A stretch of 64,000 nt of DNA from Kocuria palustris (GTDB lineage Bacteria > Actinomycetota > Actinomycetes > Actinomycetales > Micrococcaceae), in NCBI RefSeq assembly GCF_016907795.1, contig NZ_JAFBCR010000001.1:992001-1056000 (forward strand). The letters are read 5' to 3'. The notes beneath the pieces are model-generated. The model was not told where the DNA came from, did not search any database, and saw only the letters and a list, made by a program, of their open reading frames with translations. The translations under genes and the position numbers were made by a program. Below are positions 1-7,710 of this stretch, in pieces (positions within the stretch are counted from its first letter, which is position 1; each line of letters opens with the position of its first letter).

Positions 1-413
1 CGGCGCCGGGCGTCGGCGGCCACGACGAAGGACGACGGCGGCTGCGGAAGCGCCGCGACGTCTAGGGCCAGAGCGGCCAGGCTCGTCATCCCCCAGACCG
101 GCAGGTCCCAGGCGTAGCCGAGCACGCGCGCGGTGACCAGTCCTGCGCGCAGGCCGGTGAAGGGCCCGGGGCCGGTGCCCACCAGGATGCCGGACAGGTC
201 CTCGGGCGCCGTCCCGGACCGCTGCAGGACGTCCTGGACTGCCGGGGTCAGGACCTCCGCGTGGCTGCGGGTGTCCTCGGTCGACCACTCGGCCAGCACC
301 CGAGCCTTCCCGGGCGAGGCGTCGTGGTCGCCGGAAGGGGGTCCTGGATCGTCGTCGATCTGCAGGAGCGCGACGGAGGCGGCGGAGGAGGAGTCGAGGC
401 ACAGCAGAAGCAC
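1..413 (-). CDS. tsaB: TsaB, tRNA t6A synthesis subunit (3' end outside window)
   Basis: TsaB is the inactive partner of TsaD in the complex that puts threonylcarbamoyl on A37 of ANN-decoding tRNAs. The 137 visible codons show the family N-terminus: an LLCLDSSSA strand followed by the VGTGPGPFTGLRAGL loop near residues 65-80. The GTG start at 413 is forced, because an in-frame TAG lies only three codons upstream. The C-terminal part, and probably rimI and tsaD after it, lies beyond the left edge. It follows the 279-residue unknown gene with a 34-bp gap. It is unusual that phoD and that unknown gene separate tsaB from tsaE, since the two are usually adjacent in actinobacteria. Confidence 0.9.
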   Translation of the reverse strand, partial: MLLLCLDSSSAASVALLQIDDDPGPPSGDHDASPGKARVLAEWSTEDTRSHAEVLTPAVQDVLQRSGTAPEDLSGILVGTGPGPFTGLRAGLVTARVLGYAWDLPVWGMTSLAALALDVAALPQPPSSFVVAADARR

Positions 414-447
414 CTGGTCAGTCTAAGCCGCCGCCTCACGTCCCCGC

Positions 448-1287
448 TCAGCGCGCGAACAGGCCCAGAGCGTCCCAGGCCACCCAGCCGCCCTCGGCGA
501 GGACGAACTCGACGGTGTTCTCACCGGCGCGCAGGGCCCCGGCCGGGAGCTCGAGCTCGTGGCGCGAGCGCTTGAGCGGCGAGCCGGTCGCCGTGGCATC
601 GCCCTGCCGCGAGCCCTTGTTCGACCCCCGCGGCAGCTCGATGCCGCGCACCGGCGTCCCGTTGACGGCGATGTCCAGCCTCCCGCCCAGCGAGGTCGTG
701 TCCACGAGCCACAGCGCCAGATCAGTCGTGCCCGGGGCCTCGTCGAGGTCCACGACCCAGCGGGCCCGATAGGACTTCCGGCCCGCCCAGGCGTCGCCGG
801 GACCGGGCAGCAGGTACGGCCAGGCCTGACGGGGCTCGTCGTCGCCCTGGCGGAACTCGATGAGCGCCTGAGGGTAGGCCTTCGGGATCTTCGCGTAGTC
901 CTTCGGGGCGAACTGCAGCTCGTGGGTCCTCCCGTCGAAGGAGCCGATCGCGGCCAGCTCCGTGCCGGTCTCGGTGACCGAGGCCTGCGAGGCTGCGATC
1001 AGCGGCCGGCTGGACAGGGACAGGCGCCCCGCATCGCTCACGGCGATGACCGTGAGGCTGTGCTGCTCCCCAGCGGGGTCCAGCCCGTCCAGCACGAAGC
1101 GCGGGAAGACGGTCCGGCCCACCAGGTGCTCCGGGTCCGGCTCACGCCCCCTGCCCCGGGGCGCTCCCGAGTAGATCCGGTAGTGATCGATCAGCGGCTC
1201 CCAGGGCAGCGCCTGCCACCGCAGCTCGAGGCGGCCGATCCCCGCCTCGGCCTCGAGGTCCTGGACGGTCTGCGGGCGCGGGCTCAT
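448..1287 (-). CDS. Unknown protein, two predicted beta-sandwich parts, coupled to phoD
   Basis: I do not recognise a named family for this 279-residue protein. Residues about 10-100 read like a fibronectin type III domain (WQALPWEPLIDHYRIYSGA then FVLDGLDPAGEQHSLTVIAV). Residues about 110-279 look like the C-terminal carbohydrate-binding sandwich of family 4 polysaccharide lyases: an ALWLVDTTSLGGRLDIAVNG strand pair and a closing GENTVEFVLAEGGWVAWDAL. No catalytic motif or signal peptide is visible. Its ATG overlaps the phoD stop (ATGA), so the two are translationally coupled and probably work together. PhoD appears to be exported by Tat, so this protein would need to ride with it or stay in the cytoplasm. 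The function is unknown. Confidence 0.75.
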   Translation of the reverse strand: MSPRPQTVQDLEAEAGIGRLELRWQALPWEPLIDHYRIYSGAPRGRGREPDPEHLVGRTVFPRFVLDGLDPAGEQHSLTVIAVSDAGRLSLSSRPLIAASQASVTETGTELAAIGSFDGRTHELQFAPKDYAKIPKAYPQALIEFRQGDDEPRQAWPYLLPGPGDAWAGRKSYRARWVVDLDEAPGTTDLALWLVDTTSLGGRLDIAVNGTPVRGIELPRGSNKGSRQGDATATGSPLKRSRHELELPAGALRAGENTVEFVLAEGGWVAWDALGLFAR

Positions 1288-2849
1288 GCTCGGTCCTCTC
1301 CGGCCGGGGCGAGTCCCGGCTCTCCTGCTCGGGTGCTGAAGCGCGCCGAGAGCTCCTTGGGCGCTGTGTCATCGGCCTCGATCCAGGGCACGGCCCAGAA
1401 GCTCGAGGTCATCTCCTGCGGGGTCAGCCGGACGTGGACGTAGCCGCGGCGCCCGTCGTAGTGGCGCACGTAGGGGTGACGGGTCCAGTCCGCGGTGTGG
1501 GCATCGGTCTCGGATCCGTCCCCGTCGGAGGCCACCGACGTGCAGACCAGCTCGACGCCGATCGTCTCGGAGGACGGATCCGCGAAGTCCTCCTTGAGCT
1601 CGGCGGCCACGTGCTTGTGGATGTCGCCGGTGAGCATGACCGGGTTGGAGACCTCGGACATGGCCGCCATCAGGCGTCGGCGGGCTGCCGGATAGCCGTC
1701 CCACATGTCGGTGCGGTCCTCGGAGACGGCCGTGAGCACGACCCCGTTGGCCAGCACGTCCCAGGTGGCAGTGCTCTGCGAAAGGCGGCCCTCGATCCAG
1801 GACTCCTGCTGGGCGCCCAGGATCGTGCGCTGCTCCCGGTTCTGCTCCTGGGCATCGGCAGGCTCCGGATCGCGGAACTGCCGCGAGTCCAGGAGGCTGA
1901 AGCGCGCCAGCGTGCCCACGTCGAAGCCGCTCGTGATGTCCGCGTCCGGGCCGGTGGGCAGGGCCTCGAGGTCCAGGGGCATGTTCTCGTAGAACGCCCG
2001 GTAGGCCACCGCGATCTGATGCTCGAAGTCCTCCGGGGACACGTCCTTGCCGGAGACCGCCGCGGCGTAGTTGTTCTGGACCTCGTGGTCGTCCCACACC
2101 GCCACGGCCGCCGCCCGTGCATGCACGGCCTGCAGGTGCGCATCCGACTTGAAGAGGCTGTAGCGCAGCCGGTACTGCTCGAGGGTCTCGATCTCCACCT
2201 CGTGCGCTGGCGCGACGCTCGCGCCCTGGCGCCACAGGTTGTCCGCTGTGATCCCGTACTCGTAGATGTAGTCCCCCACGAAGACCACGAGGTCCAGGTC
2301 CTCCTCCTGGGCCAGGTGGCGGTGCGCGGTGAAGTGCCCGTGGTACCAGGCCTGGCAGGAGACCAGGCCGAAGGAGAACGCGTCGGTCTGCTGTCCCGGG
2401 GCCGGCAGGGTCCGGAACCGCCCCACCGGGCTGACCTCCTGGCCGGATCGGAACCGGTACCAGTACTGCGTGTCCGGAGCCAGCCCCTCCACGCGAGGAT
2501 GCACGGAATGCGCCAGCTCGGGCTGGGCCAGGGCATTGCCCCGCCGCTCCACGCGGGTGAACTCCGGGTCCCGGGAGACTTCCCAGCGCACCGGCGCCGG
2601 CCGCAGCGGCATCCCTCCGTGCCCGTCCTCGGCCAGTGGGTCCGGGGCCAGACGCGTCCACAGCACGGCGCCGTCGGGGCGCGGTGCGCCGCTGGCGACT
2701 CCCAGCCCGAACGTCGCCCCGGCTGCCTCCCCGGACTCGCTCGCCTCGGCAGGGGCGCTGATGCCCAGGGCGAGCGCGGTGCCGGTCAGGCCTCCGAGCT
2801 CCAGGAGCCGTCGTCGGTTCAGGGTGTGCGGGGCCGTGGTGGGTGACAT
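1284..2849 (-). CDS. phoD: PhoD-type alkaline phosphatase/phosphodiesterase, Tat-exported
   Basis: PhoD enzymes hydrolyse phosphomonoesters and phosphodiesters outside the membrane using Ca2+ and Fe3+. The 521-residue protein starts with a twin-arginine signal (NRRRLLELGGLTGTALALG, about residues 11-29). An N-terminal Fn3-like domain follows (ASGAPRPDGAVLWTRL; GLAPDTQYWYRFR). The metallophosphatase core carries VFVGDYIYEYG, the metal-ligand stretch AVWDDHEVQNN, LLDSRQFRDPEP and LTGDIHKHV. The start at 2849 has an AAGGA ribosome site 7-8 nt upstream. It lies downstream of the amidohydrolase relic and is coupled to the next gene by an ATGA overlap. A role in phosphate scavenging or wall teichoic acid turnover is inferred from family knowledge. 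No Pho box was identified. Confidence 0.92.
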   Translation of the reverse strand: MSPTTAPHTLNRRRLLELGGLTGTALALGISAPAEASESGEAAGATFGLGVASGAPRPDGAVLWTRLAPDPLAEDGHGGMPLRPAPVRWEVSRDPEFTRVERRGNALAQPELAHSVHPRVEGLAPDTQYWYRFRSGQEVSPVGRFRTLPAPGQQTDAFSFGLVSCQAWYHGHFTAHRHLAQEEDLDLVVFVGDYIYEYGITADNLWRQGASVAPAHEVEIETLEQYRLRYSLFKSDAHLQAVHARAAAVAVWDDHEVQNNYAAAVSGKDVSPEDFEHQIAVAYRAFYENMPLDLEALPTGPDADITSGFDVGTLARFSLLDSRQFRDPEPADAQEQNREQRTILGAQQESWIEGRLSQSTATWDVLANGVVLTAVSEDRTDMWDGYPAARRRLMAAMSEVSNPVMLTGDIHKHVAAELKEDFADPSSETIGVELVCTSVASDGDGSETDAHTADWTRHPYVRHYDGRRGYVHVRLTPQEMTSSFWAVPWIEADDTAPKELSARFSTRAGEPGLAPAGEDRA

Positions 2850-3031
2850 GGGTCCTTCATGGGGAGCGGGTTTCGGGGGAAGGCCCCACCGTCCCCGCCT
2901 CAGGTTTCCCGTACCCGAACTGGCGCTGAATGCCCCTGGACCTGCCGGTCACGAGTGGTTGAAGACGTCGACGCATCGGCTGGGGCCGATCAGATCGTGC
3001 GGGTCCCCGGGCCGTCCGCGCCTGCGCAGTG

Positions 3032-3481
3032 TCATCGGCCGATCAGAGATTCCTCCACCCGGACGCTCGAGGCCGCACCTTCGCATCCCCTCAGTGCTGA
3101 GGGACTGCGAAGCTGGGCCCTCGTCGGAGAGCGGGTCAGCCCAGCCAGGCCAGCGCGGCCGTCCTCGTCGGTGGTCGTCTCGGTGGGGGCGTAGTCCAGC
3201 CCTGTCCTCTGCTCGACCGGCAGGGCGTCGAAGTCCGCCCGGTTCATCACCACGGGGCCCTGACCGTTGGCGAGCACGCCCACCACGCCGCCGCCGACGC
3301 GCTGGTGGACCTCGAAGCCGAAGCCCTCCAGGCGCTCGGCAATGATGCCGCTGGTGCGGGTCTCGTGCATGGACAGCTCGGGGTGGGCGTGGAGGTCGAT
3401 GTAGACCTCGCGCTGCCCTTCAAGCTGCTCCTGCACGGCGTCGAAGACGACCGCCGGAGCACCCGCCCCGGGCACGGGCAA
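3032..3481 (-). pseudogene. M20 amidohydrolase/peptidase, truncated relic
   Basis: From a TTG seven bases after the tsaE stop, the first ~95 codons match the N-terminus of M20-type amidohydrolases. They show YIDLHAHPELSMHETRTSG, then GFEVHQRVGGGVVGVLANG, then ADFDALPVEQRTGLDYA. Such enzymes are normally about 400 residues with several metal ligands. Homology stops near 3190, and the rest (including a Ser/Arg-rich tail) is not M20 sequence. All downstream metal ligands and the dimerisation domain are gone, so this is a dead fragment. It sits tight behind tsaE, so an intact gene was probably once part of the alr-tsaE transcript. A 34-bp imperfect palindrome lies in the tail. Confidence 0.8.
3079..3112. 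repeat. Imperfect 16-bp inverted repeat in amidohydrolase relic
   Basis: Two 16-base arms (3079-3094 and 3097-3112) match at 14 of 16 positions around a two-base centre. It lies where M20 homology has ended, just upstream of the phoD leader. It has no T-run. It may be a hairpin terminator for the tsaE transcript, or a scar of the rearrangement that truncated the gene. Confidence 0.6.
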
Positions 3482-3488
3482 CGTGAGC

Positions 3489-4088
3489 TCAGCCCTGGTC
3501 GGCGAAGTCGTGCAGCGCTTTCGGCACGCGGTCCCAGCGTGGGCCGATGCCGCGCAGCCGCAGCGTCCGCGGCTCGTCGACGGCGGCAGCTTCGTCCTCG
3601 TCGTGGTCCGCGGCGAACTCCGCCAGCACGTCCGACAGCGAGCGCTGCCCTCCCTGCGGCCGCTCGATCTCGATCTCCAGCCGAGAGTCGCTGAGCCCCT
3701 CGACTTTGCCGCGCCCCCACTCGATGACCGTCACCCACTCGGCGAGGGTCACCTCGAGGTCGATGTCCTCGACCTGGGCCGCATCGGCCAGCCGGTACGC
3801 GTCCACGTGCACGAGCCCCGGGGCGCCGGGACGGGGGCCGTGGGCTTCGTTCGGGTGGCGACGGGCCAGCACGAACGTGGGCGAGATGATCCCCTCCACC
3901 GCTCCCAGGCCGCGGCCCAGGCCCTGCGTGAAGGTCGTCTTGCCGGCCCCGAGGGGACCGTCCAGCAGGATCAGGTCACCGGCTCGCAGCTCGCGTCCCA
4001 GCCGCTCGGCCAGGCGCTGGGTCTCGATCGCCGAGCCGACCTGCACGGTGCGCTCCCAGCGCGGCGCGCTGCCGCCGGACTCAGCCAT
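3489..4088 (-). CDS. tsaE: TsaE, ATPase of tRNA t6A synthesis
   Basis: TsaE is the small P-loop ATPase that resets the TsaB-TsaD complex during t6A37 formation on tRNA. The 199-residue product has a Walker A LLDGPLGAGKTTFTQGLG (about residues 41-58), the ISPTFVLARRH segment, a Walker-B-like HVDAYRL and the VIEWGRG motif. The ATG at 4088 is chosen because reading frames further upstream lie inside alr and have no homology. It overlaps the alr stop by 8 bases, which indicates coupling. A C-terminal acidic tail of about 40 residues follows the usual end of the domain. Its partner tsaB is separated by three intervening genes. Confidence 0.93.
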   Translation of the reverse strand: MAESGGSAPRWERTVQVGSAIETQRLAERLGRELRAGDLILLDGPLGAGKTTFTQGLGRGLGAVEGIISPTFVLARRHPNEAHGPRPGAPGLVHVDAYRLADAAQVEDIDLEVTLAEWVTVIEWGRGKVEGLSDSRLEIEIERPQGGQRSLSDVLAEFAADHDEDEAAAVDEPRTLRLRGIGPRWDRVPKALHDFADQG

Positions 4089-5406
4089 CGGCGCGGCCCT
4101 GGCCCGTCTCGGATGCGTTCGCCCGAGCGTGGGCCGCACGCTCCTGCGCCACCCGGTCGAACGCGAGGTCGGCGCGGGTGTCCACGTGCACCCGCTGCAC
4201 GCGCGGGGAGATCCGGGTGATGATCTCGTAGTCGATCGTCCCGGCGGCCTCGGACCACTCGCGCACCGAGGGGGCGCCCTCGCCGCCGAAGAGGACCGCC
4301 TCCGCACCCAGCAGATGGCTCATGTCCTCCGTGGTCCGCAGGTCAACGACCATCTGGTCCATGGCGATCCGCCCGACGACCGGGTAGGTGCGGCCCTCGA
4401 TCATGACCGGGGCCCCGGTGGCCACGCGCGGCACGCCGTCGCCGTAGCCCATGGGGATCAGCGCGAGGGTGGTCGCCTCGGAGGTGCGGTAGCTCAACCC
4501 GTAGGAGACCCCCTGGCCCGAGGGGACCCGCTTGATGTTGGCCACCGAGGTCCGCAGGGTCATGGCAGGCAGCAGCCCGAGCTCCTGGGCGCTGCGATCG
4601 GCGAACGGCGAGACGCCGTAGATCCCCACGCCGGTGCGCACGATGTCCCCGCGCGTGGTCTGCGGATCCGCGAGCGCACCCGGCTGCCCGAGCGACAGGG
4701 TCGCCGGCGTGTTCGCCAGGTGGGTGAACCGCGGGGCGAGCCCCGCCTCCCGTGCCTGCCGCACGGCGGCGGCGAAGGCCTCGACCTGCTCATCGGTCTC
4801 CGGGCGCTCGGGCTCATCGGCGACGGCCAGGTGGGAGAAGATCCCGTCGACGCGCAGCGCACCGCCTCGCTCCAGCCCGCGGACGGTCTCGAGGACCTGC
4901 GGCCACTGCGACAGCGCGAAGCCGTTGCGGCCCAGGCCGGTGTCGACCTTGAGGTGGATCCGAGCCGTGCGCCCGATCCGCTGGGCCGTCGCCGCGATCT
5001 CGAAGAGCTCCGCACCGGAGACCCCCAGAGCGATGTCCCGCTGCAGCGCAGTCTCGAAGTCGGTGTCCGCGGTGTGCAGCCAGGCCAGGATCGGGGCGCG
5101 GATCCCGGCCTCGCGCAGCTCGAGGGCCTCGCGCACATGTGCCACGCCCAGGCCCTGCGCCCCTGCGACCAGTGCTGCACGGGCCACCGGCACCGCACCG
5201 TGGCCGTAGGCATCGGCTTTCACCACGGCCATCAGGGCGGCAGGATGGGCGAGCTCGGCCAGCACCCGCACGTTGTGGCGGATCGCGGCGAGATCGACGA
5301 CCGCGCTTCGCTCGGGCGCCGCGCCCTGACGATGGACGTCTTGGGCGACGAACGCTGCGGCAGGCGGCTGGCTGCGGGTGTCAGGGGCTTGGGGATCGGT
5401 GCTCAC
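4081..5406 (-). CDS. alr: Alanine racemase
   Basis: This PLP enzyme interconverts L- and D-alanine for peptidoglycan. The 441-residue protein has the PLP-lysine motif VVKADAYGHG about 60-70 residues in, the IFSHLA segment, and a C-terminal beta domain containing IAMDQMVVDL. The GTG at 5406 is chosen for two reasons: it is the first start before the family N-terminus (VVDLAAIRHNVRVL), and the frame runs further upstream into the divergent mshA gene. An Asp/Gln/Arg-rich leader of about 30 residues precedes the barrel, making it longer than the usual 370-390. A CACAAT box six bases before the GTG could be a leaderless -10 sharing the 51-bp divergent intergenic with mshA. Confidence 0.93.
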   Translation of the reverse strand: MSTDPQAPDTRSQPPAAAFVAQDVHRQGAAPERSAVVDLAAIRHNVRVLAELAHPAALMAVVKADAYGHGAVPVARAALVAGAQGLGVAHVREALELREAGIRAPILAWLHTADTDFETALQRDIALGVSGAELFEIAATAQRIGRTARIHLKVDTGLGRNGFALSQWPQVLETVRGLERGGALRVDGIFSHLAVADEPERPETDEQVEAFAAAVRQAREAGLAPRFTHLANTPATLSLGQPGALADPQTTRGDIVRTGVGIYGVSPFADRSAQELGLLPAMTLRTSVANIKRVPSGQGVSYGLSYRTSEATTLALIPMGYGDGVPRVATGAPVMIEGRTYPVVGRIAMDQMVVDLRTTEDMSHLLGAEAVLFGGEGAPSVREWSEAAGTIDYEIITRISPRVQRVHVDTRADLAFDRVAQERAAHARANASETGQGRADG

Positions 5407-5445
5407 CGGACCATTGTGGCACCGTGGTCGCGCGCCCAGCGGCCC

Positions 5446-5451
5446 TAGAGT
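5446..5451 (+). promoter_or_regulatory. -10 element of mshA, apparent leaderless start
   Basis: TAGAGT fits the actinobacterial TANNNT -10 and ends six bases before the GTG at 5458. Transcription would therefore begin at or next to the start codon. No ribosome site is visible upstream of the GTG, and there is no clear -35. Confidence 0.55.
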
Positions 5452-5457
5452 GTTCGC

Positions 5458-7596
5458 GTGCTCACCTCCGAAGATCCCTGCGCCGCTCCGACCGGTCCGT
5501 CGCAGAAGTGCCTGCGCATTGCGATGCTGTGCCTGCACACCTCTCCCCTGCGCCAGCCCGGTCAGGGGGATGCGGGCGGGATGAACGTCTACGTCCGGCA
5601 CCTGGCGAGCGAGCTGGCTTGCCAGGGTTATGCGGTCGATCTCATCACCCTGTGGCGCGACAGCGAGCACCCCGGGCAGCGGCGTCCGGCGCAGACCGTC
5701 ACGGCCCAGCCCGTCGGCGAGCTGCCGGGGCTGCGGCTGGTGAGCGTGACTCTGCCCGAGACCGCGAGCACGGCCAAGGACGAGCTGCCGCGGCACCTGC
5801 CCGCCGTCGCCGCGGCTCTGCGGGCCGCCGCTGCGCAGCTGCTGCCCCGCCCCGATGTCCTCCACGGGCACTACTGGCTCTCCGGGGAGGTCGGCCGGGA
5901 TCTGGCGCAGGACTGGGACATCCCGCTCGCGCTGACCCTGCACACCAGTGCCCGCGGCAAGAACGCGCAGGCGGCCGCCGGGGAGGCCCTCGAGCCGGAG
6001 GTCCGCGAGTGCGCCGAGCAGCGCCTGATCCGCGAGACCTCGGTCCTGGTGGTCAACACCGCCGCCGAGGCCGAGCAGATGCGCGAGCTCTACGACGCCG
6101 ACCCCGCCCGGACCCACGTGATCGCCCCGGGCGTGGACCTCGAGGTGTTCCGCCCGGACGGCCCGCAGCCTCCCGACGCTCCGTCCTCCGAGCCGCAGTC
6201 CGCTGCCCGCCAGGACCACGAGCCGGTGATCGGCTTCGCGGGGCGCCTACAGCCGCTCAAGGGCCCGCAGATCCTCCTGGAGGCGATGGGCCTGCTGGCC
6301 GCCGATCCGAAGGCCCCGGTTCCCCGCCTGCTGCTGGCAGGGGTGGGCGACGACGCCTTCACCGACTCCCTGCACCAGCAGGCCCGGACTCTCGGCATCG
6401 AGGACCGGATCGAGTGGCTCGGCTCGCTGCCCGTGACCGAGCTGGCCGCCGCCATGCGCCGGGCGGATCTCTGGGCGGTGCCGTCGTCGTCGGAGACCTT
6501 CGGCCTGGTGGCCCTGGAGGCCCAGGCTTGTGGGACCCCGGTGCTCGCCTCGGATGCCGGCGGGCTGCGCTCAGCGCTCGACGACGGCCGCACCGGCTGG
6601 CTCGTCGGTCAGCGCACTCCGCAGGCGTGGGCCGAGGCGCTGCGGTCGACCTTGAGAGATCCCGTGGAGCTGGCTCGGCGTGGCCGTGCCGCCGCCGAGC
6701 GCGCCCGCGGCTTCTCCTGGGCGGCCGCAGCTCGGGCCCACGTCGAGCAGGTCTATGCCCCGTCGCAGAGGGGGATCACGCCCGGACCTACTGTGGCAGC
6801 CATGACGACTTCAGCGCTGAGCCCCCAGGACCTGGCAGATCACCTCGACCGATTCCACGCGACCGGCCCGGTGGCCACGCCCCGGCAGGCCAATCTGGCG
6901 AACATCCAGGGCTTCCTGGACTCCTCCGAGCACCAGTACATGGGCGTCACCCCGACTCCGGGCACCACGTACGACGGTGTCTTCCGCCTCATGGTCGAGC
7001 GCGTCGGCATCAGCGCCGACCCGTCCTTCACCGAGGGCGTGGACACGATCAGCGCCCAGCTGTGCGTGGCCGCGCTCGAGCGCTACGCCGCGGTGCTCGC
7101 CGACGCCGTGCGACCCGGCGCCACGATCTTCTTCGCCACGGCTCACCCCGCGGCCCTGCCTCCGATCTACTCCCGCCTGGCCGCAGCCGCCCGCGCGGCA
7201 GGTGCCGAGGTGCTGCACATGCACGGCGGCATCGCCTGGGACGACGGGCAGGTGCGCCAGGTCTCGGATGTGATGATGGTCGAGCAGTACGGCGGACTGC
7301 GGCACACGCACCGCCCGGAGCCCATGGAACTGGCCCTCGATCGCCTCGCCGAGCAGGCCGGCGATCCCTCGTTCCTGCCTGATCTGGTGGTCTCCGATCA
7401 CGGCATGGCAGGTGCCGCCGGCTCCCGCGGGGCGCGGGTGATCGCGATCGCCGACTGCAATGACCCTGCCCCGTTCGTGGGCGAGCAGCAGGGCCTGATC
7501 GAGGTCGTCGTGCCGATGGACGACAACATCCCGCCCGAGGCCTACGCCCCGCTGACCGACTTCGTGCTCGAGCGGGCCGGGCTGCCGATCTGCTGA
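5458..7596 (+). CDS. mshA: MshA glycosyltransferase fused to a phosphatase-like domain
   Basis: One uninterrupted 712-codon frame encodes two proteins that are normally separate. Residues about 18-440 are MshA, the GT4 enzyme joining UDP-GlcNAc to 1L-myo-inositol 1-phosphate in the first step of mycothiol synthesis. It shows HTSPLRQPGQGDAGGMNVYV, HYWLSGEVG, GRLQPLKGPQ (about 261-270) and SSETFGLVALEAQACGTP. Residues 449-712, from the internal ATG at 6802, form a second domain with ATAHPAALPPIYSRL, VVSDHGMAGAAG and ADCNDPAPF. This resembles an actinobacterial family I recall being annotated only as 'phosphatase'. The linker (about residues 430-448) looks like a former intergenic stretch, so the fusion may come from loss of a stop codon. 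The GTG start is supported by a -10 box directly before it. It converges on the aldo/keto reductase gene across a shared terminator. Confidence 0.9.
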   Translation: MLTSEDPCAAPTGPSQKCLRIAMLCLHTSPLRQPGQGDAGGMNVYVRHLASELACQGYAVDLITLWRDSEHPGQRRPAQTVTAQPVGELPGLRLVSVTLPETASTAKDELPRHLPAVAAALRAAAAQLLPRPDVLHGHYWLSGEVGRDLAQDWDIPLALTLHTSARGKNAQAAAGEALEPEVRECAEQRLIRETSVLVVNTAAEAEQMRELYDADPARTHVIAPGVDLEVFRPDGPQPPDAPSSEPQSAARQDHEPVIGFAGRLQPLKGPQILLEAMGLLAADPKAPVPRLLLAGVGDDAFTDSLHQQARTLGIEDRIEWLGSLPVTELAAAMRRADLWAVPSSSETFGLVALEAQACGTPVLASDAGGLRSALDDGRTGWLVGQRTPQAWAEALRSTLRDPVELARRGRAAAERARGFSWAAAARAHVEQVYAPSQRGITPGPTVAAMTTSALSPQDLADHLDRFHATGPVATPRQANLANIQGFLDSSEHQYMGVTPTPGTTYDGVFRLMVERVGISADPSFTEGVDTISAQLCVAALERYAAVLADAVRPGATIFFATAHPAALPPIYSRLAAAARAAGAEVLHMHGGIAWDDGQVRQVSDVMMVEQYGGLRHTHRPEPMELALDRLAEQAGDPSFLPDLVVSDHGMAGAAGSRGARVIAIADCNDPAPFVGEQQGLIEVVVPMDDNIPPEAYAPLTDFVLERAGLPIC

Positions 7597-7627
7597 GCGC
7601 TCGCCCGCAGCGCAGGGTGCGGGCACG

Positions 7628-7665
7628 ACGAAGGGGACGCTTCCACTCGGAGGCGTCCCCTTCGT
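7628..7665. terminator. Bidirectional hairpin terminator
   Basis: A 13-bp perfect stem (7628-7640 with 7653-7665) closes a 12-base loop. It lies 32 bases after the mshA-fusion stop and 46 bases after the end of the convergent reductase, so it can serve both strands. Confidence 0.8.
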
Positions 7666-7710
7666 GCTGCCTAGCCGCCGACCGGCAGGCGGCCCCTCAG
7701 CGGTCCAAGC

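Noticed and set aside
3489-4307. A longer TsaE starting at 4307
   Set aside because: The extra 73 residues overlap alr and are Arg/Ser/Pro-rich without homology. The ATG at 4088 fits the family.
5139-7382. A 747-codon second plus-strand frame overlapping mshA
   Set aside because: It is Arg/Pro/Gly-rich and out of frame with the clear MshA sequence over its whole length, so it is a shadow frame.
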